A DNA stretch of 64,000 nt from Flavobacteriaceae bacterium (GCA_012522185.1 JAAYKY010000027.1:1-64000); one strand, 5' to 3'. Numbered from the stretch's first letter, positions 1 through 8,075 are shown. Program-made: numbers and translations. Notes: a model not told the origin generated them from the letters alone.

Positions 1-996
1 AAAAAAGATTTTAATTGGCAAACCATCAAAAAAATCAATCCTTTTTTGGGTGGAATTTTAACTTTGGCGATTTCAGCTCCCTGGTTTTATTTGGTTCATA
101 AAGCCACAAACGGTGCATATACCGAAGGTTTTTTTCTTCAGCACAACATCCAAAGATTCAGCGGTGAAATGGAAGGCCACGGCGGATTGCCTTTTGTCAC
201 TTGGGCTTTTGTTTTATTGGGATTATTGCCTTTTTCCTTCTTTATCATTCAGGGATTTATTCAGGGTTGGAAGCAGAGAAAAACCAATGATTTTGTATTG
301 TTTTCATTCATAGTTTCAACGGTTTTTGTAGGATTTTTCAGCATTTCGATGACCAAACTTCCCAATTATCCGATGCCGTCTTATGCATTCATTGCCGTAC
401 TAATTGCTGTTTATTTCGATGGGATTATCAGGAAATCAATTCCTTTGAAAGGTTTTAAAATCAGTCTTTGGGTTTTGCTAGTTATCACGATTTTGATGCC
501 GATTGCGGGCTATATTGCATTGGCTTATGCCGAACCTCAACTTTACAGTACCAGATTTTCAAGCATTATGCTGGCGATTTTACCTTGTGGAACTTTGCTT
601 GCACTCTTTTATTTGTATCGGGGTAAACTCAAGGAAAGCATCATTGCAATTGGACTAAGTGCTATGTTTTTGACTTTGCAATTGTTTCAGTTTGTGTATC
701 CGGCGATTGTTTCCCAAAGTCCGGTTACACTTTCCAAAGGCATTATCAGTCAGGACTCGCCGACTATTTTGTACAAAGGTTACGACCCGGCATTTTTGTT
801 TAACTTCCAGCGAAGTTTTCCTTTTGCAGACAACAAAGAGCAGGTTTTAAATTTTGTAAAAGAAAATCCAGATGCTACGATTATTACCAAAGAAAAGTTT
901 TATGAGTCGGATTGGAATGAATTTCCATCGGAAGTTGTTTTAAAGCAAAAAGCCATTTTTGAAAATTATACAATTGTGATTTTTAAATTGAAATGA
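1..996 (+). CDS. ArnT-like GT39 glycosyltransferase, C-terminal part (left-edge truncated)
   Basis: The reading frame is open to the first base of the window, so the true start lies outside; the track start at 46 is only an internal TTG. About 331 residues are visible. They contain some seven hydrophobic segments and then a soluble tail of roughly 90 residues. The motif KLPNYPMPSYAF after the third visible membrane segment is typical of flavobacterial ArnT-like family 39 transferases, which move a sugar from a polyprenyl-phosphate carrier to an envelope acceptor on the periplasmic side of the inner membrane. The acidic catalytic residues, which sit in the first periplasmic loop, are not in view. 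The family call rests on the membrane layout and this motif; the sugar and the acceptor cannot be told. Confidence 0.75.
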   Translation, partial: KKDFNWQTIKKINPFLGGILTLAISAPWFYLVHKATNGAYTEGFFLQHNIQRFSGEMEGHGGLPFVTWAFVLLGLLPFSFFIIQGFIQGWKQRKTNDFVLFSFIVSTVFVGFFSISMTKLPNYPMPSYAFIAVLIAVYFDGIIRKSIPLKGFKISLWVLLVITILMPIAGYIALAYAEPQLYSTRFSSIMLAILPCGTLLALFYLYRGKLKESIIAIGLSAMFLTLQLFQFVYPAIVSQSPVTLSKGIISQDSPTILYKGYDPAFLFNFQRSFPFADNKEQVLNFVKENPDATIITKEKFYESDWNEFPSEVVLKQKAIFENYTIVIFKLK

Positions 997-1016
997 GCTT
1001 TATTTTCGTAATTTTG
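988..1016 (+). promoter_or_regulatory. Candidate Bacteroidota promoter for the 1037 antitoxin gene
   Basis: TTG at 988-990 is followed after 18 bases by TAATTTTG at 1009-1016. This fits the known Bacteroidota consensus of TTG at -33 and TAnnTTTG at -7. The expected transcription start, near 1022, would give a leader of about 15 bases to the ATG at 1037. The -33 element lies inside the last codons of the upstream glycosyltransferase. Confidence 0.5.
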
Positions 1017-1036
1017 TTTGAATTAAATAATCGTTT

Positions 1037-1285
1037 ATGGAAACAATTATTCATAAAGAAATAAAAGAAAAAATAAGTCAACTTCCTGATTTCCTGATGG
1101 AAGAATTTTCTGAATATATTGATTTTCATCTTTACAAAAAAGATAAAGATTGGTACGACTCTTTGGACTCGAACCAAAAGAAATCCATTGAGCAAGGTAT
1201 GCAAGACATTAAAGACGGAAAAACTTACACGCACGATTTCGTTATGGAAGAAATGTCTCAATATATCAAGTCCAAAAAGAAATGA
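1037..1285 (+). CDS. Antitoxin-like protein of a broken type II toxin-antitoxin pair
   Basis: This 82-residue protein is charged and helical in appearance. Its C-terminal pattern (EQGMQDIKDGKTYTHDFVMEEM) resembles small antitoxins that accompany RelE/ParE toxins, in which a segment of the form GxxDxxxGKxxxHxxVM is common. The stop codon overlaps an ATG in the ATGA arrangement typical of toxin-antitoxin operons. The frame entered there begins like a ParE/RelE toxin (MKIIWSATAKRNF) but runs into unrelated sequence within about 14 residues. The antitoxin therefore appears intact while its partner is a remnant. It may now be an orphan regulator or be decaying. Assignment is by resemblance only. 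Confidence 0.55.
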   Translation: METIIHKEIKEKISQLPDFLMEEFSEYIDFHLYKKDKDWYDSLDSNQKKSIEQGMQDIKDGKTYTHDFVMEEMSQYIKSKKK

Positions 1286-1380
1286 AAATTATTTGGTCCG
1301 CCACCGCAAAAAGAAACTTCGACTCTCATTCAATTTTTATAGTCACACTAACAGACAACCGATCTTCACACCCATTTAAA
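1282..1380 (+). pseudogene. Truncated ParE/RelE-like toxin remnant
   Basis: The ATG at 1282 overlaps the antitoxin stop and encodes MKIIWSATAKRNFD, which matches the usual N-terminus of ParE/RelE toxins (MKIIWTxxAKxxL). After that the frame reads residues with no toxin character and continues without a stop straight into the downstream SDR gene, creating the 298-residue ORF of the track. The rest of a normal toxin of about 95 residues is missing, which suggests an internal deletion that removed the toxin body. The ORF should not be annotated as an SDR with an N-terminal extension. Confidence 0.5.
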
Positions 1381-2178
1381 ATGAATAAAAAAGTAATCGT
1401 CATCACGGGTAGCTCTTCCGGAATCGGAGAAACCCTTGCCAATCATTTCGTCGATAAAGGACATACAGTTTATGGGCTTTCCCGTTCCAGAAAAGAAAAA
1501 GGTCGATTTCAACATATCGCCACCGATGTTACAAACAAAGAGAACGTTTTGCAATCGGTGCAACAAATCATCAACGAAGCCGGACGAATTGACGTGCTGA
1601 TCAACAATGCCGGAGTGGGAATGCTCGGTGCCATTGAAGACGTGACCAAAGAAGATTTCGACAAATTGATCAACGTCAATATTTATGGGGTAATTTATAT
1701 GATGCAGGCCGTTTTGCCACTAATGCGCGGACAAAAATCGGGGCATATTTTAAATGTCTCTTCCATCGCAAGTAACCACGGATTACCGTTTCGTGGCTAT
1801 TATTCGGCTTCCAAAAGTGCCATAGACCGGATTACCGAGTCGGTTCGTTTGGAAAATCAAAATACAGAAATTGAAATCACAACCGTAAACTTTGGCGACA
1901 TCAAAACGCCAATTGCCGAAAGCCGGATTCAAAGTACGGTTTCGCCTTTTTACAAAAAAAGTTATGAAAAACTGGTGCAAATCATCGACGAAGAAGTAGA
2001 TCAAGGATTAGCGCCTGAGAAATTAATCCCCATCATCGAAAGACTGATGAACAAGAAAAACCTGAAACCGCATTACAACATCGGGAAAGGAATTCAGAAA
2101 TTTTCGGTAACCCTGAAAAGAGTCATCGGACAAAGAATGTTTGAACGAATGCTGGCAAGGTATTCTAAATTGGAGTAA
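1381..2178 (+). CDS. SDR family NAD(P)-dependent oxidoreductase
   Basis: This is a classical short-chain dehydrogenase of 265 residues with a Rossmann fold. The cofactor motif TGSSSGIG is at residues 9-16, NNAG at 75-78, and the catalytic set is Ser128 with the YSASK motif (Tyr141, Lys145). The ATG at 1381 was chosen because it places the TGxxxGxG motif at the usual distance from the start. The longer track start at 1282 adds 33 residues that come from a toxin remnant. The gene ends exactly where the next ATG begins (TAAATG), so it is probably cotranscribed with the acetyltransferase. The substrate cannot be inferred. Confidence 0.88.
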   Translation: MNKKVIVITGSSSGIGETLANHFVDKGHTVYGLSRSRKEKGRFQHIATDVTNKENVLQSVQQIINEAGRIDVLINNAGVGMLGAIEDVTKEDFDKLINVNIYGVIYMMQAVLPLMRGQKSGHILNVSSIASNHGLPFRGYYSASKSAIDRITESVRLENQNTEIEITTVNFGDIKTPIAESRIQSTVSPFYKKSYEKLVQIIDEEVDQGLAPEKLIPIIERLMNKKNLKPHYNIGKGIQKFSVTLKRVIGQRMFERMLARYSKLE

Positions 2179-2625
2179 ATGAACCTCACTTGGCACTATA
2201 AAGAATTTGACGAATTAAGTCCACGGGAACTTTACGATATTTTCCATCTCCGGATGATGGTTTTTGTGGTGGAACAAAATTGCGTTTACAACGAAGTGGA
2301 CGGAAAGGATGTGAAATGTTCGCATTTGTGGTGCGAAGCGGACGGGAAAATTCTCGCGTATTGCCGCATCGTTCCGCCGGGCGTTTCCTATGAAGAACCC
2401 TCTATCGGTCGCGTGGTCAGTCATCCTGAATTCCGACATTTAAAGCTCGGGCACAGCCTGATGAGAAATGCCATTCAAATTATCGAAAATCATTTCGAAA
2501 CCAATTCCATCAAAATCAGTGCGCAGTCGTATTTGAAAAATTTTTATGCTCAGTATGGATTTGTGCAGACATCAGAAGAATATTTGGAAGACAATCTACC
2601 GCATATGGAAATGAGCCGAACTTAG
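2179..2625 (+). CDS. ElaA-like GNAT N-acetyltransferase
   Basis: This 148-residue protein has the length and N-terminal pattern of the ElaA branch of GNAT acetyltransferases: LTWHYKEFDELSPRELYDIF, then FVVEQNCVYNEVDGKD. GNAT motif A is visible as IGRVVSHPEFRHLKLGHSLM, the acetyl-CoA pyrophosphate loop. ElaA proteins transfer an acetyl group from acetyl-CoA to an unknown amine acceptor in the cytosol. The ATG follows the SDR stop codon directly, so translation is probably coupled. In the P-loop motif the usual QxxGxG/A is diverged (HLKLGHS), with one glycine kept. Confidence 0.82.
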   Translation: MNLTWHYKEFDELSPRELYDIFHLRMMVFVVEQNCVYNEVDGKDVKCSHLWCEADGKILAYCRIVPPGVSYEEPSIGRVVSHPEFRHLKLGHSLMRNAIQIIENHFETNSIKISAQSYLKNFYAQYGFVQTSEEYLEDNLPHMEMSRT

Positions 2626-2678
2626 AAATTCATCAGAAATAAAGATTTATGTAAATTTACAGAAGCAAAATCCTGCGT

Positions 2679-3263
2679 ATGAAATTTATCTCCATTCTTT
2701 TTTTATTTATCATTCTGATTTCTTGCGAAAGTAAAAATGTGGAAACATATCCCCTAAAATCGGAAGATGGATTTTTCCATGCGGTCATAGAAATTCCGGC
2801 CGGTACCAATGCCAAATACGAGTTCAATTCGGAAACTCTTATGTATGAAATCGATCAGCGCGACGGGGAAAATCGCATCATTCAGTACCTGCCCTATTTC
2901 GGCAACTATGGATTTATCCCTTCTACGCTCTCAGCAGAGACAAAAGGCGGCGATGGTGATCCGCTTGACATTTTTGTTTTGAGTGAAGCTATACCACAAG
3001 GCAGCTTTTTACCGGTCATTCCTATCGGGACGGTTCAACTAATTGATAACGGAGAACTGGATTATAAAATCATTGCCGTACCAGCAGATCAACAACTCAA
3101 CATTCTGAAGATCAAAACTTTGAACGAATTAAAATCCAAACATCCGAGCATCCTCCAAATCATAGAAGTTTGGCTGACAAATTATGATTCTGACGAATTG
3201 GAAATCGAAGGTTGGCTCGATGAATTCGAAACCGAGCAATATATTTTGGAAAATTCGCTTTGA
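2679..3263 (+). CDS. Inorganic pyrophosphatase, family I, lipoprotein type
   Basis: This 194-residue protein begins with a lipoprotein signal (LFIILISCESK, lipobox Cys16), so it should be anchored outside the inner membrane. The body is a soluble family I pyrophosphatase, which hydrolyses PPi to two phosphates with Mg2+. Visible motifs are IEIPAGTNAKYE (equivalents of E. coli Glu20, Lys29 and Glu31), NYGFIP (Tyr55), the signature DGDPLD at 92-97 and LDYKIIAVP (Asp102, Lys104). The lysine that follows the conserved C-terminal tyrosine in E. coli (Tyr141-Lys142) is Asp here (NYD). Most catalytic residues are present, so activity is plausible, but the location is unusual for an enzyme normally found in the cytosol. 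Confidence 0.85.
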   Translation: MKFISILFLFIILISCESKNVETYPLKSEDGFFHAVIEIPAGTNAKYEFNSETLMYEIDQRDGENRIIQYLPYFGNYGFIPSTLSAETKGGDGDPLDIFVLSEAIPQGSFLPVIPIGTVQLIDNGELDYKIIAVPADQQLNILKIKTLNELKSKHPSILQIIEVWLTNYDSDELEIEGWLDEFETEQYILENSL

Positions 3264-3266
3264 GAA

Positions 3267-3650
3267 TTAATTTCTTTTCAAGAAGTAAAATAACAATAGA
3301 AACCATCCTACAATCATCAACAAACCACCAATTGGCGTGATGGGACCAAGCCATTTTAGGTTGATGCCCCAATGGTCAGCAAAGGAAAGTAAATAAATAC
3401 TAAATGAGAAAATAAAAGTTCCCAAAATGAGACACCAAGCCGCTCCTTTTTCCAATCCGGACTGGAAATTTAGAAACATCCCGATGGCGACCAAAAGAAG
3501 TGCATGATACATTTGATACTTCACACCGGTTTCAAAACTCATCAATTTTTCTGCTGGCAAAATCTTCTTGAAGGCATGCGCACCAAAAGCTCCCAAAATC
3601 ACAGAGGTTGCTCCATATAAAGTTCCTAAAATCAATACAATTTGTTTCAT
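3267..3650 (-). CDS. DUF423 family membrane protein
   Basis: The protein is 127 residues long and has four hydrophobic segments. The N-terminus GATSVILGAFGAHAFKK and the motif GVKYQMYHALLL are characteristic of the DUF423 (YgdD/TMEM256-like) family of small inner-membrane proteins with no established function. It is convergent with the pyrophosphatase gene (3-bp gap) and divergent from the feo operon. The start ATG at 3650 fits the family's usual length and N-terminus. Confidence 0.88.
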   Translation of the reverse strand: MKQIVLILGTLYGATSVILGAFGAHAFKKILPAEKLMSFETGVKYQMYHALLLVAIGMFLNFQSGLEKGAAWCLILGTFIFSFSIYLLSFADHWGINLKWLGPITPIGGLLMIVGWFLLLFYFLKRN

Positions 3651-3739
3651 CTGCTTCTATTTTTATTCCGAAATATAATGCGGTTTCAGGAAATATCACC
3701 TGATGATTATCACGCTTATTTAGATTTAATTTAATTAAA

Positions 3740-3747
3740 TATATTTG
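3740..3747 (+). promoter_or_regulatory. Candidate -7 promoter box of the feo operon
   Basis: TATATTTG matches the Bacteroidota -7 consensus TAnnTTTG exactly. It lies 24 bases upstream of the feoA ATG at 3772. No clear TTG is present at -33. The TTG inside this box is the codon that the ORF track uses as the feoA start, so that start is probably wrong. I see no convincing Fur-type palindrome. Confidence 0.45.
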
Positions 3748-3771
3748 CAAAACTACGACAAAGAAAACTTG

Positions 3772-4014
3772 ATGGAAAACAAGCAAACAATTTTTGACTT
3801 AAAGCCGGGAGATTCAGGACGAATTTCGGGCTTTTCTTCGGAAGAAATTCCCATGAAATTTTATGAATTGGGATTGATCCCTGGGTCATTTGTAACTTTA
3901 AAGAAAAGACTTCCTTTCGGTGGTCCGGTTTGCATTCAACTATTGGACTCTGCCAATCTCATTGCTCTAAGAAGCACAGAAGCTCGTTCCATTTTAATTG
4001 ACAAATTCTTATGA
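3772..4014 (+). CDS. feoA: FeoA ferrous iron transport protein A
   Basis: This is an 80-residue SH3-like FeoA protein. The pattern LKPGDSGRISGF, then KFYELGLIPGSFVTL and a C-terminal IALRSTEARSI is diagnostic. FeoA is a small cytosolic partner of the FeoB permease. I chose the ATG at 3772 (MENKQT) over the track's TTG at 3745 because that TTG lies in a promoter box and the shorter protein has normal FeoA length. The stop overlaps the feoB start in an ATGA arrangement, so translation is coupled. Confidence 0.93.
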   Translation: MENKQTIFDLKPGDSGRISGFSSEEIPMKFYELGLIPGSFVTLKKRLPFGGPVCIQLLDSANLIALRSTEARSILIDKFL

Positions 4015-6095
4015 ATCCAATGAAAATTGCCTTAGTCGGGAATCCGAACGTCGGGAAATCCACTTTATTTAATTTGCTAACTGGACTCAGACAAAAAATC
4101 GGAAATTATCCGGGAATGACTGTGGAGAAAAAGACGGGAAACTTTGTCCACAACGAAATCAAGTATGAGATTACAGATTTACCGGGAACTTATGGACTTT
4201 ATGCCAATTCCAAAGATGAACAAGTTGTAACCGACATTCTGACTGATCCCAATCATCCGCAGCATCCATCGCTTGCAGTAGTTGTAGCCGAGCCGGGAAA
4301 TTTAAAAAGATCTATTTTGCTCTTTCAGCAGGTTCGGGATTTGGGAATTCCAGGAGTTTTCGTGATTAATATGATAGACGAAACGGATAAACATGGAATC
4401 AAAATCGATGTCGAAAAATTAGAGAGCAAACTCAAAACCCCAATTGTTCAAACCGATGCCCGAAGCGGAAAAGGGATCAAGGAATTAAAAGAGGCTTTGG
4501 AGATGTCGATTTCTGAACAAGAAAAATCCTTTGTGACGCCTCGTGAATTCTCTCAAACTTTGGAGAAAATCAAAGAAATTTCTGGTTTAGAAAATGATTA
4601 TTTGAATTGGCAATATTTGAGTCAGAAGGAATTAAAGCATCTTACGGATGCTCAACGAAATGAAATAGACAGTTTAAAATCTGAACATAAAATCGTACCT
4701 CGACGACTTCAAGTCAAAGAGATTCTGAATCGTTACGAAACCATCGATGAAATTCTCGATCAAACGGTTTCACAAAGCAAACCAGAGAAAATTTCATTTA
4801 CCGAAAAATTGGATAAACTTCTTATTCATCCGGTTTTAGGTTATATCATTTTCTTTGGACTTTTACTTTTGATCTTTCAAGCTATTTTCACTTGGTCGGT
4901 TCCCTTTATGGACATGATCGAGGAAGGTTTCGCTTGGTTAGGTCAAAAAGCGGGAAGTAATTTGCCGGAAGGACCGATAAATGGATTGATCACGGATGGA
5001 ATTATTGCCGGAATTGGAGGAATTGTGATTTTCATTCCTCAAATTGTGATTTTATTCTTCTTCATTTCACTGATGGAAGAATCGGGCTATATGAGCCGTG
5101 TCGTGTACCTGATGGATCGTTGGCTCAAACCTTTTGGTTTAAGCGGAAAAAGCGCAGTGCCCTTGGTCTCTGGAGCTGCTTGTGCCATTCCGGCTGTGAT
5201 GTCTGCCCGAAATATTGAAAACAACAAAGAACGACTCATTACCATTCTCGTCACTCCTTTCATGACTTGCTCGGCACGATTGCCCATTTATGTGGTCATC
5301 ATCGCTTTGATCATCCCCGATGAGAGCCTATTTGGATTTAGTCTTCAAGCTCTTGCTTTATTGGGAATGTATTTATTGGGAATTTTAGGTGCATTGGGAA
5401 GTGCTTGGGTGTTAAAAAAAATAATCAAATCCAATTTCAAAAGTTATTTAGTACTTGAGCTTCCGACTTATAAAATGCCGGTTTGGCGAAATGTTTTGCT
5501 AACTGTTTGGGATAAATCCTCGGGATTCATCATTGGAGCAGGAAAAATTATTTTCGCTATTAGTATTATTCTATGGGTATTGGGAACTTTTGGTATGGGT
5601 GAAAGGTTTAAAAATGCAGAAGAAATTGTTCTCACCGAAAACCCGAATTTAACAGAAGAAGAATTTGAAAATGAAGTAACGGCTTATAAGCTCGAGCATT
5701 CATTTTTGGGTTATATGGGACGTGCCATCGAGCCGGCTATTGAGCCTTTGGGTTATGATTGGAAAATGGGAATTGGATTGATTTCCTCCTTTGCGGCAAG
5801 AGAAGTCTTCGTCGGAACCATGGCGACAATTTACTCCATGGGCGATACGGACGATGAGTTGACAATTCGTGAAAGAATGTCCAAGGAAATCAATTCAAAC
5901 ACTGGAAAACCTGCGTATAACTTGGCTTCCGGTCTATCGCTTTTGCTTTTTTATGCCTTTGCGATGCAATGTATGGCTACAATTGCCATTGTCAAAAGAG
6001 AAACGGATTCCTGGAAATGGACTTTCATACAATTCGCCTTCATGACAGGATTTGCCTATGTGGTTGCATTGATTGCGTATCAATTGTTGAAATAA
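4011..6095 (+). CDS. feoB: FeoB ferrous iron transporter with G protein domain
   Basis: FeoB imports Fe2+ across the inner membrane and carries an N-terminal GTPase. The G1 loop GNPNVGKST is at residues 10-18, G3 DLPG at 56-59 and G4 NMID at 120-123. These are followed by the helical regulatory region and the membrane part with paired Gate domains. The segment SGAACAIPAVMSARNIENNKERL and the PFMTCSARLPIY stretch carry the conserved cysteines of the permease. At 694 residues it is of normal length for Bacteroidota FeoB without a fused FeoA. It lies between feoA (overlap) and a small Cys-rich protein gene, giving a three-gene feo operon. Confidence 0.96.
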   Translation: MNPMKIALVGNPNVGKSTLFNLLTGLRQKIGNYPGMTVEKKTGNFVHNEIKYEITDLPGTYGLYANSKDEQVVTDILTDPNHPQHPSLAVVVAEPGNLKRSILLFQQVRDLGIPGVFVINMIDETDKHGIKIDVEKLESKLKTPIVQTDARSGKGIKELKEALEMSISEQEKSFVTPREFSQTLEKIKEISGLENDYLNWQYLSQKELKHLTDAQRNEIDSLKSEHKIVPRRLQVKEILNRYETIDEILDQTVSQSKPEKISFTEKLDKLLIHPVLGYIIFFGLLLLIFQAIFTWSVPFMDMIEEGFAWLGQKAGSNLPEGPINGLITDGIIAGIGGIVIFIPQIVILFFFISLMEESGYMSRVVYLMDRWLKPFGLSGKSAVPLVSGAACAIPAVMSARNIENNKERLITILVTPFMTCSARLPIYVVIIALIIPDESLFGFSLQALALLGMYLLGILGALGSAWVLKKIIKSNFKSYLVLELPTYKMPVWRNVLLTVWDKSSGFIIGAGKIIFAISIILWVLGTFGMGERFKNAEEIVLTENPNLTEEEFENEVTAYKLEHSFLGYMGRAIEPAIEPLGYDWKMGIGLISSFAAREVFVGTMATIYSMGDTDDELTIRERMSKEINSNTGKPAYNLASGLSLLLFYAFAMQCMATIAIVKRETDSWKWTFIQFAFMTGFAYVVALIAYQLLK

Positions 6096-6109
6096 CTTAA
6101 ATTTGCACT

Positions 6110-6274
6110 ATGTTTTACACCATCATTCAATATATATTCGTAGCTGTGGTATTTGTAATTGCCGTGGTTTATGTAATTAAAATGGCTAAAGACTCATTTG
6201 GCTCAAAAAAATCCTGTGCAAAAGGATGTGGATGCGAGGATACTTTTCCACCAAAAGAATCTACCAAAAACTAA
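6110..6274 (+). CDS. FeoB-associated Cys-rich membrane protein
   Basis: This 54-residue gene is too short for the ORF track. It starts 14 bases after feoB. The protein has one N-terminal membrane helix (IFVAVVFVIAVVYVI), a basic stretch and a cysteine cluster KKSCAKGCGCED. This is the layout of the FeoB-associated Cys-rich membrane proteins that close many feo operons (FeoC position). Its role is not settled; the cysteines could bind iron or sense redox state. A strong hairpin terminator follows 21 bases later, so it is the last gene of the operon. Confidence 0.85.
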   Translation: MFYTIIQYIFVAVVFVIAVVYVIKMAKDSFGSKKSCAKGCGCEDTFPPKESTKN

Positions 6275-6295
6275 TGATTTAAATTTATCAAATAA

Positions 6296-6324
6296 AAAAG
6301 GACGATTTTCTAAATCGTCCTTTT
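6296..6324. terminator. Bidirectional terminator between feo operon and lipoprotein gene
   Basis: AAAAGGACGATTT and AAATCGTCCTTTT form a perfect 13-bp stem with a 3-base loop. A-rich sequence lies on one side and T-rich sequence on the other, so it can act on both strands. It lies between the convergent feo operon and the 6346-7260 gene. Confidence 0.85.
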
Positions 6325-6345
6325 ACTTTGTATTATAAATTCGAA

Positions 6346-7260
6346 TTAAGGATTCTCAACCGGTACATTTATCTTTCCTTCCGTCACTTCAATTTCATCT
6401 GTGGTTTCTCCATTGTTAAACTTCGCAATCGTTCCGGTAAAGGTTCCGATTACTCTTCCATTTTCACCGTCTGTAATTGAGTTAATTTTAAGACTCACTG
6501 GCAAATAAGTATCTGTGACTGCATCATAATTTGAATAAATATCGTTGGGATTATTTGTAGTCCCCATGTTCACGCTCACCACCACCTCGTTTGCTTCGGT
6601 CAAAGTTCCCACAGCAAGTCCACCCGGAACGGAGAATATTAAAGTCTGATTTTGATTGACCCTTTCCCCTCTGATCACGGCTTCAATCTGTAGTCCGGCT
6701 GCATGCGCCTCACGGCTGAAGTCAAATAAATTTCCATTAAAATGCGCCGTAAAAATACGATCTCCCGCTTCGGTTGGAGTGAATTGAATTTCATAGAAAA
6801 CTCCATTGGTCAATTCACGAGTTTCACCCAAAGCCGCACTATAAACGGTTCCAGAAAAATTCCCACTCACCAAACCACTTGAATTATTCACTGAAGTTAT
6901 GGTCAGATTAAAAGGAAGAATTTCATTGGTAGCACTAAGGTTTGTAAATGTAACTCCGCCTAAATTCATTGCGATTCTCGCTCCTTGATCCTGTGTGAAA
7001 ACACCAACGGACAAAGCTTCTGGAATAGATATCGAAATGGTTTGATTGGCAGAACTCGCTCCGTTTATCTGGCTGTTTTGATCCGATGAATTTGCCGAGG
7101 TAGTGGAACTAAAATCCGTAAAAACCCCATCTATATCCACGGTATATATCCCCGATTCCAAAACATCCTGAAATTCATCACCAGGAGTAATCAGCTCGCT
7201 GTCTGAACAACTCCAGATGAAACCCATCAGCAAAATCGAGAGAAAAAAATATTTATTCAT
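6346..7260 (-). CDS. Lipoprotein with two tandem similar domains, function unknown
   Basis: This 304-residue protein has a lipoprotein signal (MGFIWSCSD, Cys18). I do not recognise a named function. It seems to be made of two repeats. Each has a short domain with D/N-F-S, then a hydrophobic strand ending in VGVFTQ or VGTLTE, then I.SVN (TITSVNNSSGLVSGNFSGTV and KINSITDGENGRVIGTFTGTI), and ends in an acidic strand. The G-x-V-x-G-x-F-x-G-T pattern recurs in DUF6252-like lipoproteins of Flavobacteriia, which is the closest group I can suggest. It is probably displayed on the outer membrane. It is transcribed alone, between a terminator and deoC. Confidence 0.6.
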   Translation of the reverse strand: MNKYFFLSILLMGFIWSCSDSELITPGDEFQDVLESGIYTVDIDGVFTDFSSTTSANSSDQNSQINGASSANQTISISIPEALSVGVFTQDQGARIAMNLGGVTFTNLSATNEILPFNLTITSVNNSSGLVSGNFSGTVYSAALGETRELTNGVFYEIQFTPTEAGDRIFTAHFNGNLFDFSREAHAAGLQIEAVIRGERVNQNQTLIFSVPGGLAVGTLTEANEVVVSVNMGTTNNPNDIYSNYDAVTDTYLPVSLKINSITDGENGRVIGTFTGTIAKFNNGETTDEIEVTEGKINVPVENP

Positions 7261-7331
7261 TTTTTTATTTTTGATAAAATTAGAGAAATAACTTCAATTA
7301 AAATCAACGCAAATTAGAAAAAAGTATTGTA

Positions 7332-8075
7332 TCAATAACTGCCTTCTCCAATCTTTCCTGAAACAATTTGCTTGGCCGATGAGGTTCCAATCCTTTTCAC
7401 GCCCAATTCAATCATTTTTTCGGCGTCTTCTTTTGTACGTACGCCACCCGAAGCTTTCACCGACAAAGAACCTGCATTTTTCATCATCAAACCGATGACA
7501 TGTTCTGTAGCGCCATTGGGTTCGTCATTGGGCGTTTCAAAAAAACCGGTGGAAGATTTCACAAATACATTTTCAGATGGATATTCTGCCAATTTATTTT
7601 CGACTATTTCTCGGATTAAATTCGTTAAACCTACTATTTCATCATCCGTCAATGCAGCCGTTTCGATGATCCATTTTACGATTTTTTCATTTTTGAGACA
7701 AATGCGCGAGCATGTTTCTATTTCTTCGGAAACCTTTTCATGATTTCCGTTTTTATAAGCACGATAATCCACCACAAAATCCAATTCATCTGCACCGTCG
7801 GCAATCGCTTTTTGAGCTTCTGTGATTTTGGCGTTCAACCCGCCATCACCTTCTGGGAAATCAATCACCGTCCCCAATTTCACATCTGATTTTAACTCAT
7901 CAATCAACATTCGAAGTGAACGAACATAATCCGGACGCACCATCACCGCAAAGTACTTACCCTCAACAGCTTCACGAGCCAATCGATGAACCTCCTCAAG
8001 CGTCTCAGAATCAGAAAAACCACTTTGTTTCGGGGTTTTCAAATAGGTCGAATCCAAATAATCTCCTATCCTCAT
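7332..8075 (-). CDS. deoC: Deoxyribose-phosphate aldolase
   Basis: DeoC cleaves 2-deoxyribose 5-phosphate into glyceraldehyde 3-phosphate and acetaldehyde in deoxynucleoside breakdown. The 247-residue TIM-barrel protein shows the Schiff-base lysine in FVKSSTGF (Lys173), the second active-site lysine in VKASGGVRT (Lys207) and the ADELDFVVDY strand around residue 97-104. The start at 8075 gives normal length. It follows the endonuclease/exonuclease/phosphatase gene by 24 bases on the same strand, so the two may form an operon. Confidence 0.94.
   Translation of the reverse strand: MRIGDYLDSTYLKTPKQSGFSDSETLEEVHRLAREAVEGKYFAVMVRPDYVRSLRMLIDELKSDVKLGTVIDFPEGDGGLNAKITEAQKAIADGADELDFVVDYRAYKNGNHEKVSEEIETCSRICLKNEKIVKWIIETAALTDDEIVGLTNLIREIVENKLAEYPSENVFVKSSTGFFETPNDEPNGATEHVIGLMMKNAGSLSVKASGGVRTKEDAEKMIELGVKRIGTSSAKQIVSGKIGEGSY

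Noticed and set aside
1282-2178. A 298-residue SDR with a novel N-terminal domain
   Set aside because: The first 33 residues fit a toxin remnant, and the internal ATG at 1381 puts the Rossmann motif at the usual position.
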